Origin: JAHEDH01 sp963745865
Lineage (GTDB): Bacteria; Actinomycetota; Acidimicrobiia; Spongiisociales; ZC4RG35
Direction: 5' to 3'
NCBI GenBank assembly: GCA_963745865.1
Contig: CAVUYZ010000003.1
Span: 620,001-684,000, forward strand
Length of the DNA stretch: 64,000 nt
Positions within the stretch are counted from its first letter, which is position 1. Every line of letters begins with the position of its first letter. Both the position numbers and the translations under genes were made by a program. The notes beneath the pieces are model-generated. The model had not been told where the DNA came from. It searched no databases and was given only the letters and a program-made list of their open reading frames with translations. Positions 38,251 through 53,106 of this stretch are shown piece after piece.

Positions 38251-39098
38251 AAATTGTCCAGGAAGTCGTTGAGCTGATCGAGCGTCGGAATCGACGGCTG
38301 GGCTCCCTCGATGGTGGTGGCCAGTGCTCCCGCCGCACAGGCCCAGTCGAGTGCTTCGGAGATCGGCTTCTCGTCCAGAAGCGCAATGGTCAGCGCAGCT
38401 ACGAAGGTGTCGCCGGCGCCGACAGTGTCGACCACGTGGACCCGCGGAGAGCCCGCCTGACCCACCTCTTGACGGGATCGTCTGGCGATGGCGCCCCGGG
38501 CTCCCAGGGTCACGACGACGAGCGCATCCGAGTCATCGAGCTTCGACCGGAGCTCCGCATACTCACCCTCGTTCACCACGATCACATCACACGCGTCGAC
38601 CAGGGCCTGCGGGATGTCCTTCACCGGTGCTGCATTCAGGACGACCAGACCCTCGGCGGCGGTGGCTGCAGCCGTGACCGTGTCGATCGGGGTCTCCAAC
38701 TGGCAGATCACGGCATCGAAACCGGACACGTCGAGGTCCGACGGCCTGAGATGAGCGTTGGCCCCTGGTGCCACCGTGATCTGGTTCTCACCGGCCGTAT
38801 CCACGACGATCAGCGCGACGCCGGTCGGGTGATCGACATCACGCAGCGAGCGCCCCATATCGACGCCGTCGCGTTGCAAGAGCTCGAGAGCCGGGCCGGC
38901 GTTCAGATCGGTCCCGACCATTGCGATCAGGAAGACCTCGGCACCAAGTCGACGAGCCGCAAGTGCCTGGTTGGCTCCCTTGCCGCCCGGGTGGATCGAG
39001 AAGGTAGCCCCGGTCACGGTCTCGCCTGGCGATGGAAGGCGCGGCGCCTTCGCAACCATGTCCAGATTCACACTGCCGATCACACCGATGCGCGCCAC
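38247..39098 (-). CDS. rbsK: Ribokinase
   Basis: An intact 283-residue PfkB-family sugar kinase. PfkB signature 1 is HPGGKGANQALAARRLGA and signature 2 DTVGAGDTFVAAL with the catalytic Asp. VNLDMVAK near residue 10 matches ribokinase substrate contacts. It converts ribose to ribose-5-phosphate and forms an operon with the nucleoside hydrolase for nucleoside salvage. It is divergent from the YbaK gene. Confidence 0.9.
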   Translation of the reverse strand: MARIGVIGSVNLDMVAKAPRLPSPGETVTGATFSIHPGGKGANQALAARRLGAEVFLIAMVGTDLNAGPALELLQRDGVDMGRSLRDVDHPTGVALIVVDTAGENQITVAPGANAHLRPSDLDVSGFDAVICQLETPIDTVTAAATAAEGLVVLNAAPVKDIPQALVDACDVIVVNEGEYAELRSKLDDSDALVVVTLGARGAIARRSRQEVGQAGSPRVHVVDTVGAGDTFVAALTIALLDEKPISEALDWACAAGALATTIEGAQPSIPTLDQLNDFLDNL

Positions 39099-39142
39099 GA
39101 CTATCAGGCTACCGTCGAGACGTCCGCGATCCGGGAGCGATC

Positions 39143-39632
39143 ATGCTGCATCCCTCGACCTTGCAGAGCCTCACCAACCTCGACATCCAGTACGAAGTGA
39201 TGGATTGCGATCCCACCCTTGCCGACACGGCCGAATTCTGCGACGCGTACGGCGTCGATCCGGCCGACTCTGCCAACGCCATCCTGGTTGCCTCGAAGCG
39301 CCCCGCCGGGGTGGTGGCGGCCTGCATCGTGCTGGCGACCCATCGCCTCGACGTCAATCACGCCGTGCGAGACGCACTCGACGTCAAGAAGCTGTCATTC
39401 GCACCCGGCGAGTTGACCGAAGAGGTCACCGGTATGGAACTCGGTGGGGTGACGCCGTTCGGACTTCCCGCCTCGATGCGGGTCCTGGTGGACGCCGATG
39501 TCATGGCGTCGGGATCAGGTGATTCTCGGGGGTGGTAATCGCTCCAGCAAGCTCAGACTGGCACCCGGTCAGCTCACGGCGCTTCCGGCGGTATCGGTCA
39601 TCGTCGGCCTTGCCTCCCCCGTTTCGGGCTAG
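39143..39632 (+). CDS. YbaK/EbsC-type aminoacyl-tRNA deacylase (apparent frameshift)
   Basis: About 162 residues related to YbaK/ProX, which remove wrongly attached amino acids from tRNA in trans. The conserved ILVASKRPAGVVAACIVLA, DVKKLSFAPGELTEEVTGME and GGVTPFGLP are present. The terminal strand region VILGGGNRSSKLRLAP lies in another frame after an extra base near 39521; the stop is at 39630-39632. The convergent S41 protease stop overlaps it by 4 bp. Substrate tRNA cannot be fixed from sequence. Confidence 0.82.
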
Positions 39633-41043
39633 CGGCCGGCCTGGTCGAGTGCTTCAGAGAAGATCCGGTCGGACGAGCCAGTCGTGTCGGGCTCGATGAT
39701 GATGTCGGGTTGCAGCCCCGTGATCCCGATGTCGGTGCCTTCGGGTGTCTCCCACCGGGCGATGGTGATTCGGAGCTCTCCTCCGTTGCCTGCCGAGAAC
39801 ACCTGCTGAACGAGGTTCTTGCCATATGTCGCCTCGCCGATGATCAGAGCCCGGTCGCGCTCCTGCAACACTCCTGCCAGGACCTCGGACGCCGACGCCG
39901 ATCCCCGGTTCACGAGCACGAGAAGGCGCATCGACGGCCGAGCAAGACCCCCTTCGATGACCTCGACTTCATATCGATAGTCGCGTCCGACCTCGACCAT
40001 CACTGCTCCGCCATCGAGGAACTGGCTGGCGATGGCCTGAGCGGCGAGGACGAGACCCCCGGGATTGTCCCTGAGGTCGAGGATCATGGTGTCGGCGCTT
40101 CTCGACTTCAGGCAGCTGGAGGACCTGACCGACCAACTGCGCAGATGTCTGCGTGAACTCGTTCAGCCGTAGATACGCCAGCGTCGGGTCGAGCATCTCG
40201 AACTCGACCGGCTCGAACCGAAAATCCTCTCGGACCATCGACTTGGTGATGCGCCCCGATGCGCGTTCGACCACGACCTCGACCGCCACCCCTGGTTGCC
40301 CGAAGAGCCGCGCGGTTGCCTCGTCGGCTGAGAGACCGGTGAGATCGTCACCATCGACCTCAACTAGCACGTCACCGACGAGCATCCCCGCTTCAGCCGC
40401 CGGCGTCAGCTTGAAAACGGTGATCACGCGAAGCCGGCAACGATCATCGATCACACCGCACACGTCTCCCGACTCGGTCCGGGCGGACACGCCGAATCCG
40501 AGGTCATACACCAGTCCGCTTCCGAGGTCGCCGAACGAATCGGCCAGGTCCGCCGACACGTACGACGAGAACGGATCGAGGGCGTATCTGAACATCCCCG
40601 CGACGGCGGCTTCGACCAGTTCGGGAGTGCGTCCGTTCCCTGACCGCACCCGATCGAGCACCGCCCCGCACAATCGCTCGAAGGATTCGTCGGGGATCGT
40701 GCATCGGAACGTGTCACCAACCGGGTCAGACGTTCCAGACAGTGACGATTGCTCGATGCCGAGCACCGCAGCGGCCGCCAGTTCCGCAGGAACGAGCGGA
40801 TCGACATACGACTCGACGAGTAGCTCATACGATCGACACAGAATGCTCCAGTCCCGCGGTGGACTCGACGTGCAACCCCGGACGTCGATCTCGACCGACG
40901 GACGGATCGTGACCGACGTTGTCGTCGCCGGTTCCGTGGTCGGAGCATGTGCCAGATCAGACGGTGCCGATGTTGGTACAGAAGCCCCGCCGCACGCCAC
41001 GAGTCCGATGAGGACCACCGACGGCGAGGCGCCAGCGTGTCAT
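39629..41043 (-). CDS. S41 family C-terminal processing protease, lipoprotein (apparent frameshifts)
   Basis: About 470 residues. I place the start at ATG 41043, which overlaps the SURF1 stop as ATGA and supplies the charged n-region MTRWRLAVG before VLIGLVACGG, a lipobox; this needs removal of one base near 41015. A PDZ domain (FKLTPAAEAGMLVGDVLVEV) precedes the protease domain (MILDLRDNPGG, catalytic Ser in GSASASEVLAG, catalytic Lys in ATYGKNLVQ). A second break lies near 40100. CtpA-like enzymes cleave exported proteins from their C-termini. Confidence 0.85.
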
Positions 41044-41778
41044 CGCTCGATCCGTCCCGGCTTTTTGGCGGTGGATCGGATCAGGAACACCGCGCCGCCG
41101 ATCGCGATCAGGGCGAATGCGTACCACTGGAGGGCGTACTCGAAGTGTGGACCGTTGTCATCGAAAGCCGGGATCGGGACGGGGCGGGGAATGCTGTCAT
41201 CGGGCGCGACCAACTGTCCCCAGACGGGGAGCAGATCGTCGAATTGCGATGCCAGCCGGTCGAGGTCGATCCGATTCACGACAGACAACGTTCCATCTGG
41301 CTCTACCCGTCCGAATCGGGGCCGTTCTTGGGAGAGACGCAGGATCACGTCGATCTCTACCTCGCCCGAAGGCGGGGGCGCCTCGGTCACCGGCGGCTTG
41401 TCCGCAGCCAGGGAGACCCAGCCGCGGTTCACGAGGAACGTCCCTCGATCGGTGCGAAAAGGAGTCACCACATGGAACCCGGCAACGCCATTGACGGTCG
41501 ACCTCGTTCCGAACGAAGATCTCAGACTCGGCGTCGAACACCCCAACCGCTGTCGCCCGTCTGTATTCGAGTGAGTCGAGCGACGTCCCTACGGCATCGA
41601 GCATGTCGACGAGGCTGAGCGGATCCGCCACCAGCCGGGTGGATCGGATCTGATTGTCGAGGGTGACGGAGTTGTGGCGATCCAATTGCCAATTCCCCAA
41701 CAGGATGAAGGCAACAACGATCACCGTCGTGAACACCAGGGCGGCGATCCAGCGGGGCTTCTTGAGGAACGAGTACAT
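41040..41778 (-). CDS. SURF1 family protein (apparent frameshift)
   Basis: About 245 residues. SURF1 proteins help assemble cytochrome c oxidase in the membrane. The N-terminal helix WIAALVFTTVIVVAFILLGN ends in WQLDRH, a family hallmark; FLVNRGWVSL and the C-terminal helix YALQWYAFALIAIGGAVFLI are also typical. An extra base near 41505 separates SEIFVRNE from the NGVAGFHVVTPF part. ATG 41778 has GGGAG six bases upstream. No oxidase genes are in the window. Confidence 0.87.
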
Positions 41779-41818
41779 GTCTGCTCCCATTGAAGCCTGC
41801 ACTCACTCCGAAGCCGAG

Positions 41819-42006
41819 TCAGGCAGCCCCGGCCTGCTCGGCAGGAGTGACGCCGAGATGCCGCTCGGCCACCTCCAGCAACTCGATGTCGGCTTCATCG
41901 GAGAACGCCACCGGCCTGCTGAATCCACTCGGCAACGTCTCGATCTGGTCACCAGTCCTGCGTCGACGGCTGCTCGTGCGGCATCGTCGGACCAGTACCA
42001 GGCCAT
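41819..42006 (-). CDS. Small acidic protein of unknown family (apparent frameshift)
   Basis: About 62 residues: MAWYWSDDAARAAVDAGLV, then in another frame IETLPSGFSRPVAFSDEADI and VAERHLGVTPAEQAG. The two parts join near 41947 with one base change. Acidic, helical, without signal peptide. I do not recognise it. It lies between GGT and SURF1 on the same strand. Confidence 0.5.
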
Positions 42007-42076
42007 GGGGAACTCCTCGGATCGGAGGCGGGCGGGACCTTCCGAATGTAACCCCGAGCCGACCCTGGGTCCAGGG

Positions 42077-43574
42077 TCAATCTTCGCGATCTCCGACGAC
42101 GCGGGCCGATCCTGCTCGTCGTGGATCAGAAACCGCCGTCAACGCTCCCGAGCTATCGCGCAATGCGGCTCCGACGCCTCCGAAATACATGTGCCGTTCC
42201 TCGAACATCTCGACCGGGCGACCATGGCCGCTGTCGATCGCTCCGGGCTCCGCTTTCACCGCGACCGACCCATCGTCGTCGACGGCAACGTGGAATCGCG
42301 GGGCGTCGACTGCGTCGCCCAGCGAGCGGCCATCGATCACGAACGAAGCGAACGTCGAGGCAAGTGCGGTTGTGATCCGATCTGCCCCGGGCGATCCGAT
42401 GGCCAGGATCGCGCCGCTGGCGCTGCGAGCAACCGTCGGTGCCATGTTGGAGTTCAGTCGGTCACCGGGAACGAGGCGGTCGCGATCGCCGACCAGCTCG
42501 AGTTCCCCGAGACCATTGTTCATGTAGAGCCCGGTGTCGGTGGGGATCACGCCTGATCCGTACCCCGCCGACAGGGTGAGGGCACACGCCAGGCCTGAGT
42601 CGTCGACGGAGGAGACGTGGACCGTCGAGGGAGAGGTGATTGGATCCCCGGGAAGATCATCCAGGAACCGAGCAATGTCAGAAGCCCGGTCGATGCTGTG
42701 ATGGAGGGGGCCGCGTCTCCAGGCGAACAGTTGCTCCTGGGCGGCGAGATACGCCGGCGACTCCAGCGCCCGATCCGAGTTGGGACAGCAGTGCGAGCAC
42801 GCCTGCACCGCCGACGGCCGGGGGCGGATTGGTGGCGAATTCCCACTCACCCAGCGTCATGACCAGTGGCTCTCGAATCGCCGTCTCGTAGGCGGCGAGG
42901 TCGGCTGGACCAATTCTGCTTCCGCGTTGGCGGAGGTCAGCGGCGATGTGGCGTCCGAGATCACCGTGAAGGAACGCTCCTGGGCCGTCGGCAGCCAGAC
43001 GATCGAGCGATTCCACGAGCCCGGCCATCTTCACGACCGTCTCGGCGTCTACGAGACTGCCGTTGGGGTGGAGCGCGGCGAATGATGCAGGGTCGTGACT
43101 GAAGACCGGTCCTGCCGAGTAGTGGAGGTAATGAAGGCTGCTCTGGCCGAGCCTGAATCCAGCGACGGCGATTGCCCGGGCCGGAGCAAGGATCACGTCG
43201 AAGCCGACTCGACCGAAACGCTCATGGGCATCGGCGAACGCGGCCCACGCTCCCGGGACGGCGACGCTTGCAGGTCCCACCATCGCAGAGATGCCGCCGC
43301 CGTATTCCATCTCCGCGAGGATCTCGTTGACGTGGTCAGGCTCGCCGTCGAGACCCGGAACGGCCATGTACCCGTCGAAGACCAGCGGCTCGGTGTCCCC
43401 GCTTCCCACGGTGAGGAAGGCTCCTGCACCCGGTGCAGCCACCCCTACCTCTGTGACCATCCCGACGACGGCCGCAGCGAGGGCAGCATCCACCGCTCCT
43501 CCGCCTCTGTTCACGACGAATTCGGCTGCGTCTGTGGCAGCGGTCGAGGATGCGGCGATGGCGACGGTTCCCAT
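42077..43574 (-). CDS. Gamma-glutamyltransferase family protein (apparent frameshift)
   Basis: About 498 residues. The self-cleaving family is recognised by GGGAVDAALAAAVVGMVTEV and GAGAFLTV near the start, VPGAWAAFADAHERFG, and the small-subunit start STVHVSSVDDSG, where Thr is the nucleophile (TVH in place of TTH). The SGVIPTDTGLYMNNGLGELE and SNMAPTVA segments bind glutamate. An extra base near 42785 splits it. No signal peptide is visible at ATG 43574, unlike exported GGTs, so it may act in the cytosol on gamma-glutamyl compounds. Confidence 0.85.
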
Positions 43575-43583
43575 GATCCTGCC

Positions 43584-43914
43584 TCAGGCTAACGGGGTGC
43601 TGGGGGGCCGATCGACGGGATGCAGCGCGATCGAGTCTGCAGCGACTTCCAAACGTCCACCCGACTCCAGATCCGTCCGGTCGACAGCGCCGGAGCAATG
43701 CCCCGGCGATGAACAGACGTCGACCTGCGCCGAGCACCTCAGGCGTCATCTCGGCCGCTGGGTCGGTCATTCGCACCGGGATCACGTCGACCCGTCGCCG
43801 CTTCTCGGATCTGACGAGGACGAGTGCTCGAAGCACCCGCGCCCCGTCCTCGCCGATGTCGATCATGGCGGGGACAGCGAGTCTCCCGTTGATCAGTGTG
43901 AGGTTGATGTCCAT
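43584..43914 (-). CDS. SSB-like OB-fold small protein (apparent frameshift)
   Basis: About 109 residues. INLTLINGRLAVPA and ARVLRALVLVRSEKRRRVDV, followed by GRRLFIAG, have the strand order of a single-stranded-DNA-binding OB fold, but shorter than true SSB. The last part (GGRLEVAADSIALHPVDRPP) lies in another frame after a break near 43702. AGGAGA precedes ATG 43914. It sits 9 bp before GGT. Assignment is tentative. Confidence 0.55.
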
Positions 43915-43980
43915 CCCGCTCTCCTGTCACCGTTGCGGGGAAGCGCATGGGCAGGAACGTATCGCTGGGCAGAGACAGTT

Positions 43981-44855
43981 TCAGACCCCGAGTTCGCGCT
44001 CGAGATCCTCCAGCCACGGTGTCTCCGGGTCGTCGTTGCGGATTGCGTTGAGGAATGTGCTGACGGCCTCCCGATCGTTGGCAGCTTTCGCAACCCGGGC
44101 GGCAACCGCCCACCGTCGCACCAGGCTGGCCGGAGGGTTCTCGATGAGTCGACCGGGCTTGATGATCCTCCATGCCTCTTCCAACCTGCCCTCATCGAGC
44201 AGATGGCTGGCGTAGACCACCCGTGCCTCGTTGTCAGAGTCACGGCCTCCGCCGAGCTCCTGGAACAAGTCATACGTCTTGTCGACGTCCTTCTTGCGAC
44301 CCAGCGCACGAAGACAGTCCATCTCGACCGGCATCTGATCGGTCTCACCCGACATCCTGCGGAACGCGCGCAATTCCTTGAGCGCCTCATCCCAGTTGCC
44401 CATGTGATACGCCGAGAGCCCCAGCAGTTCACGAATCGTGGCGACCCGGGTCGAGGCGGCCTTTGCCCTCCGAAGCGACGCCGCTGCCTGCTTGAAGCGG
44501 CCGGCAGCATATGCATCCACTCCGGACTCGAGCTCGCGAATCGTCGCGTCACGCCGGTCCTTGGCCGTGGCCCGAAGGATCTCTTCGCGGACCCACTTCG
44601 GAAGCTGACCTCCTGCGTGCAGCTTCCGACGATCAGCTGCGCTCGGGCGAGACCGCCGCCTCCCGAGGAGCCGGAACCACTACGCGAGTCTCCTGATCGG
44701 GATGGGCGGTCGTCGCGACGACCACCGCCCGACGAGTTCCGGCCACCCGAAGAGCCCCCACGATTGGGGCCTCCACGGTTGGGTCCCCCGCGGTTGGAGT
44801 CACCGCGATTGGGTCCCCGGTTCGAGGATCGATTGTCTCCAGACCGGCCGGCCAT
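43981..44855 (-). CDS. TPR-like protein with Arg/Gly/Asn/Ser-rich N-terminus (apparent frameshift)
   Basis: About 290 residues. The first 70 residues are low-complexity repeats such as RGGPNRGGPNRGG and SGSGSSGGGG, an RGG-like segment often linked to RNA binding. After a frame change near 44640 the protein continues LPKWVREEILRATAKDRRDA and a helical repeat domain (VDAYAAGRFKQAAASLRRAK, ELLGLSAYHMGNWDEALKEL) of TPR character. It is the first gene after the rRNA operon on the same strand, beyond the terminator. A role in RNA metabolism is a guess. Confidence 0.7.
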
Positions 44856-44912
44856 GGTTCACGTCTTCTTCCTCCCGGATCGAACCGGGTGAGGTGCATT
44901 GTGGTCGCAAAC

Positions 44913-44950
44913 GAGAAGAGGGCCGACCGCAAAGCGAGTCGACCCTCTCA
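44913..44950 (-). terminator. rRNA operon terminator
   Basis: Directly after 5S on the minus strand, AGAGGGTCGAC pairs with GTCGGCCCTCT (one wobble) around a ten-base loop and runs into TTCTC. It ends the rRNA transcript. Confidence 0.8.
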
Positions 44951-44956
44951 ATTTTG

Positions 44957-45075
44957 ATGCCCGGCGGTGACCTACTCTCCCAGGGGGTTGCCCCCCAAGT
45001 ACCATCGGCGCTGACGAGTTTCACTTCCGTGTTCGGAATGGGAACGGGTGGTTCCTCATCGCTATCGCCACCGGA
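44957..45075 (-). rRNA. rrf: 5S ribosomal RNA
   Basis: The minus strand reads GGTGGCGATAGCGATGAGG at the 5' side, with CCGTTCCCATTCCGAACACG in loop B/C and the 3' GGAGAGTAGGTCACCGCC. Length about 119 nt. Ends are accurate to a few bases. Confidence 0.93.
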
Positions 45076-45134
45076 CAAATCTTCGAGTGTCGGTTCCCCG
45101 AGCACTCCATAGCGAGCACGTGTCTTTGATTTTC

Positions 45135-48188
<3,054 letters not shown>

Positions 48189-48436
48189 TAATAGAAAATC
48201 CAAGACGACGTGCTCGCTATGCAGTTCTCAAGGTGCCTGAAGGGGCAACTCGACCCGAAGGTCGAGAAGACTCCTTCACGACTGAACAGCGTGTAGACAA
48301 ACATGTCTCTCCATGATCTCGATTCGTCACGTCCGAAGACGCTTCCATCTCGATCATCTCGAGCTCATGCGTGTGAATAATCAGCGACTAACTAGGAACT
48401 GGAACCGGCTGTGATGGGCCGATTCGTGTTCGCTCC
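48189..48436 (-). other. 16S-23S internal transcribed spacer, no tRNA
   Basis: About 248 bp with no tRNA-like cloverleaf. On the minus strand it carries a CCTTGAGAACTGCATAGCGA element (48209-48233) before 23S, related to the leader element upstream of 16S and likely used in antitermination or processing. A CTCGACC-CGAA-GGTCGAG hairpin lies near 48253. Confidence 0.75.
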
Positions 48437-49961
<1,525 letters not shown>

Positions 49962-50194
49962 CGTACGTTCATGTGTGCTCGGCTCCGAAGAGCTGCTGCA
50001 CAATCCTGTCCAATGTGTTGTTTGCATCCGAGCTGGGGTTTCTGAGAGACGTTGATCTCTCAGATGCTAGCTCTTGTGTTTTTTCCCGACCTCTGGCCGA
50101 AGCCGTCGGTCGTGGACTTGATGCTGTGCTTCTCCATCCCGGCTCCGTCCGGCGAACCGTTCGGTCGAAATGAAGAGGCGCATGCTGATTTTTT

Positions 50195-50216
50195 ACACGC
50201 TGTTCAGTTGTCAAGG
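50195..50216 (-). promoter_or_regulatory. rRNA leader element (boxA-like/processing)
   Basis: CCTTGACAACTGAACAGCGT on the minus strand resembles the actinobacterial rRNA leader element and is related to the copy in the 16S-23S spacer. It lies about 235 bases upstream of 16S and 180 downstream of the promoter. Confidence 0.55.
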
Positions 50217-50392
50217 AGCCTGATGCTCATCTGAAGCCCGACCGCGAACGGCCCTTGGGCGCAGAACCTCTACTTTAGATCACTGATCTCCGGCACCGCA
50301 AATCGAGGTGTTGTCATCGCTGGGCCGGAGCGCTCAGCTTGTTTTCCTCTGTTTCGAGGAGGATACGCCGGTCATCGACCGACGGATAGAGA

Positions 50393-50420
50393 ACAGTACC
50401 ACTCCCTGTGAGTCTGTCAA
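50393..50420 (-). promoter_or_regulatory. rRNA operon promoter
   Basis: TTGACA (50420-50415) and TACTGT (50398-50393) on the minus strand are separated by 16 bases. The promoter sits just after the tyrS stop, and the following 430 bases to 16S contain no gene, only the leader. Confidence 0.65.
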
Positions 50421-50441
50421 AACCGTGCGGACGAGCGCCGT

Positions 50442-51634
50442 TCAGTCTCGGACGACCAGACGGACGAAGCGGCGCTTCCCCACCTGCACGACCTCACCGG
50501 CGACCATCGCCCGTGGGACCTCGTAGCCGGCAACCTTCTCGCCATCGACCTTGACCGCCCCCTGGTCGATCAGGCGTCGCGCCTCTCCGATCGACTTGGT
50601 GAGACCCGCATCGGCGATGACGTGCGGCAGGGAGACCGGGTCCTCGTCGGGAAGCGGGTGCTCGGCCACCTCGTCCGGTACATCGCCCGAGCGGAAGATC
50701 TGGTCGAAGGCGGCCTCAGCGGCCGTTGCCTGGCCGTCCGAGTAGTAGAGCGAGATGATCTCACGGGCGAGCCGGCGCTTGACCTGACCGGGATGGGCGG
50801 ATCCCGACTCGAGACCGGACCGGATCGCCTCGATCTCACCGATATCGACAGCAGTCGCCAGCTCGAACCATTGGAGCATCAGCTCGTCGGGGATGCTCAT
50901 CGTCTTTCCGAACATCTGATCCGGCGGATCGGTGATTCCGACATAGTTCCCCAGCGACTGGGACATCTTCTCGACGCCGTCGGTGCCGACCAGCAGCGGC
51001 ATCGTCATCGCGACCTGGGGCTCGACCCCGTATCGCTGCTGAATCGATCGGCCCATCATGAGGTTCCAGAGTTGGTCGGTCCCCCCCAACTCGATGTCCG
51101 CTTCGACCGCGACCGAGTCGTATCCCTGTAGCAGTGGATACATGAACTCCATCACCGAGATCGGGCTGCCCGACTCGTACCGGTTGGAGAAGTCGCTCCG
51201 CTCGAGCATCTGGGCGACCGTCGCCTTCGAGGTCAACTCGAGCAAGCCATACATGTCGAACGACGACAACCACTCCGAGTTGTAGCGGATCTCGAGGTTG
51301 TCCTCGAGCAGGATCTGCGAGAACTGCTGCGAGGAGGCCGTCGGCGTAGCCCATCACCTCGTCTCGACTCAGATCGGTTGCGGGTAGCGCTCTTCCCGCT
51401 GGGGTCACCGACCTGCGCGGTGAAATCTCCGACGATCAGGACGGCTGTGTGGCCCTGCTCCTGGAAGTGTCGCAGTTTGCGAAGCACCACAGCCCATCCG
51501 AGTGTCACCGCCGGGGCAGTCGGATCGAGCCCGAGTTTGATCCGAAGCGGTCGTCCGAGGGCCAGCTTCTCTTCGAGCCCTTCACGCGGCTGAACCGTGT
51601 CAACGCCTCTCATCAATGCATCGATATCGTCCAT
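50442..51634 (-). CDS. tyrS: Tyrosyl-tRNA synthetase (apparent frameshifts)
   Basis: About 396 residues. Class I synthetase of the Thermus/TyrZ branch: LGLDPTAPAVTLGWAVVLRK (HIGH region), VLIVGDFTAQVGDPSGKS, ELGGTDQLWNLMMGR, LVGTDGVEKMSQSLGNYVGI (KMSKS as KMSQS) and a C-terminal S4 domain (RRLIDQGAVKVDGEKV). Extra bases near 51383 and 51335 shift the frame twice. It charges tRNA-Tyr and must be functional, which argues the breaks are sequencing errors. ATG 51634 or GTG 51643 may be the start. Confidence 0.92.
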
Positions 51635-51663
51635 CTCGGTCACCGCTCTCGGGGACTGGCAGC

Positions 51664-52213
51664 CTACCGGTGGGGCCTTCGGGCCACGAAGCGCAGCTGG
51701 CGATCGGTCGCCTGCGAGATCCCGATTCGCGGTGGTGGCCGTCCAGGGGACCGTGCCTGGCTCCCCCGTCAAATGGACCCTGGTTCCGAGCGGCTCCCCG
51801 GAGAACGATCCGTCCACGGCCAGCGCCTGACCGACCTTGCCAGGCCCGTCAGTCAAATGATCGAGCCGAGCCCGCCGGCGTTGCATCGCCTCGATGCCGT
51901 CGACGGGATCACCGCCCCGGACCAGCACGGCCTGGCCGTCACCGGTCGCTCCCGTCACGATGTTGAGGCACCAGTGGATTCCGTAGCTCAGGTACACATA
52001 GACGCCGCCGGCCTGCCCGAACATCGGTGCATTGCGCTCGGTCCGTCCCGAGAACGCATGGCTTGCCGGGTCGTCGCTCAGGTACGCCTCGACCTCGCTC
52101 AGCCGAATCGCCGTGACGACATCGTCGACAGCCGTCCACAGCGTCATCCCGAGGAGTCGTGGGGCGACGACATCGGCGTTGTCGGCGAGCAGCGGGTCCG
52201 GCCCGGCCCCCAT
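51664..52213 (-). CDS. mpg: 3-methyladenine DNA glycosylase, AAG/MPG type (apparent frameshift)
   Basis: About 182 residues of the alkyladenine glycosylase fold that removes alkylated bases from DNA. Key parts: LWTAVDDVVTAIRLSEVEAY with the catalytic Glu, DDPASHAF, YVYLSYGIHWCLNIV and DGPGKVGQALAV. An extra base near 51730 moves the end (RIGISQATDRQLRF, stop 51664) to another frame. The mpg-tyrS order is also found in mycobacteria. Confidence 0.9.
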
Positions 52214-52214
52214 G

Positions 52215-53106
52215 TCAGGCGAGTTCGTCGAGAAGGATGGCCTTGAAGGCATGCAGGCGGTTCTCCGCCTGATCGAACACCATCGACCGGGGATGTTCCA
52301 TCATCTCGTCGGTGACCTCCTCGCCACGGTGAGCAGGGAGACAATGCATGAAGATCGCATCGTCGGCTGCGTGGGCGAGCAACTCCGATCGGACCTGGTA
52401 CGGAGCGAAGTGGCGCGTGCGGAGCGCAGCCTCCGACTCCTGTCCCATCGACGCCCAGACATCGGTGTAGATGGCGTTCGCCCCGGTGACGCCTTCGACG
52501 AGATCGTTGGTCACCAGCACGTCCCCGATTCCGGCGGCCAGGTCAACGACATCGGGATCCGGCTCGTAACCGGGCGGGCACGCGACCTGCACCGCGACAC
52601 CCAGCTTGACGGCCGCCAGCATGAGGCTGTGGCACACGTTGTTACCGTCGCCGACATAGGCGATGGTGGCGCCGTCCAGCGTCGAGTGCTCGGCCAGCGT
52701 CATCAGGTCCGCCACCGCCTGACAGGGGTGTTCGGCATCGGAGAGCAGATTCACGACCGGCATCTCGGTGGCGGCATCGACCGCATCGAGGTCTCCGTGG
52801 TCGAAGACCCTCATGCCAACGAGGTCGAGATAGCGTCCGAGCACCCGCCCGACGTCCTCCGGTGTTTCGCGGGTCCCGAGCCCCGTCTGGTCGTTGCGAA
52901 TCGCGATCGGATGAGCTCCGAGTTGGATCGTTGCGATGTCGCAGCTCACCCACGTCCGCAGTGACTGCTTCTGGAAGAAGAGACCCACAGAGAGTCCGTC
53001 GAGCGCCGTCCGGTACTCGGTCGGGCGCCGACTTGACCTGCGCACCGAGGCGAACGATCGACGCGAGCCGGTCGGCGTCGACATCGGCGATGCGGAGGAA
53101 GCTCAA
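52215..53106 (-). CDS. argF: Ornithine carbamoyltransferase (apparent frameshift)
   Basis: About 296 residues. Carbamoyl phosphate site FFQKQSLRTWVSC (FxKxSxRT), ornithine-side LLSDAEHPCQAVADLMT, and catalytic FMHCLPAHRGEEV. It makes citrulline in arginine synthesis. The first 30 residues are in another frame; the break near 53030 fits one extra base. A TTG start overlaps the pheT stop as TTGA. It is the only arg gene here, although this is the place where actinobacteria commonly keep argCJBDFRGH. Confidence 0.9.

Noticed and set aside
48189..48436. tRNA-Ile or tRNA-Ala in the rRNA spacer
   Set aside because: No acceptor stem, TTCRA loop or CCA-adjacent pattern was found; spacer tRNAs are often absent in actinobacteria.
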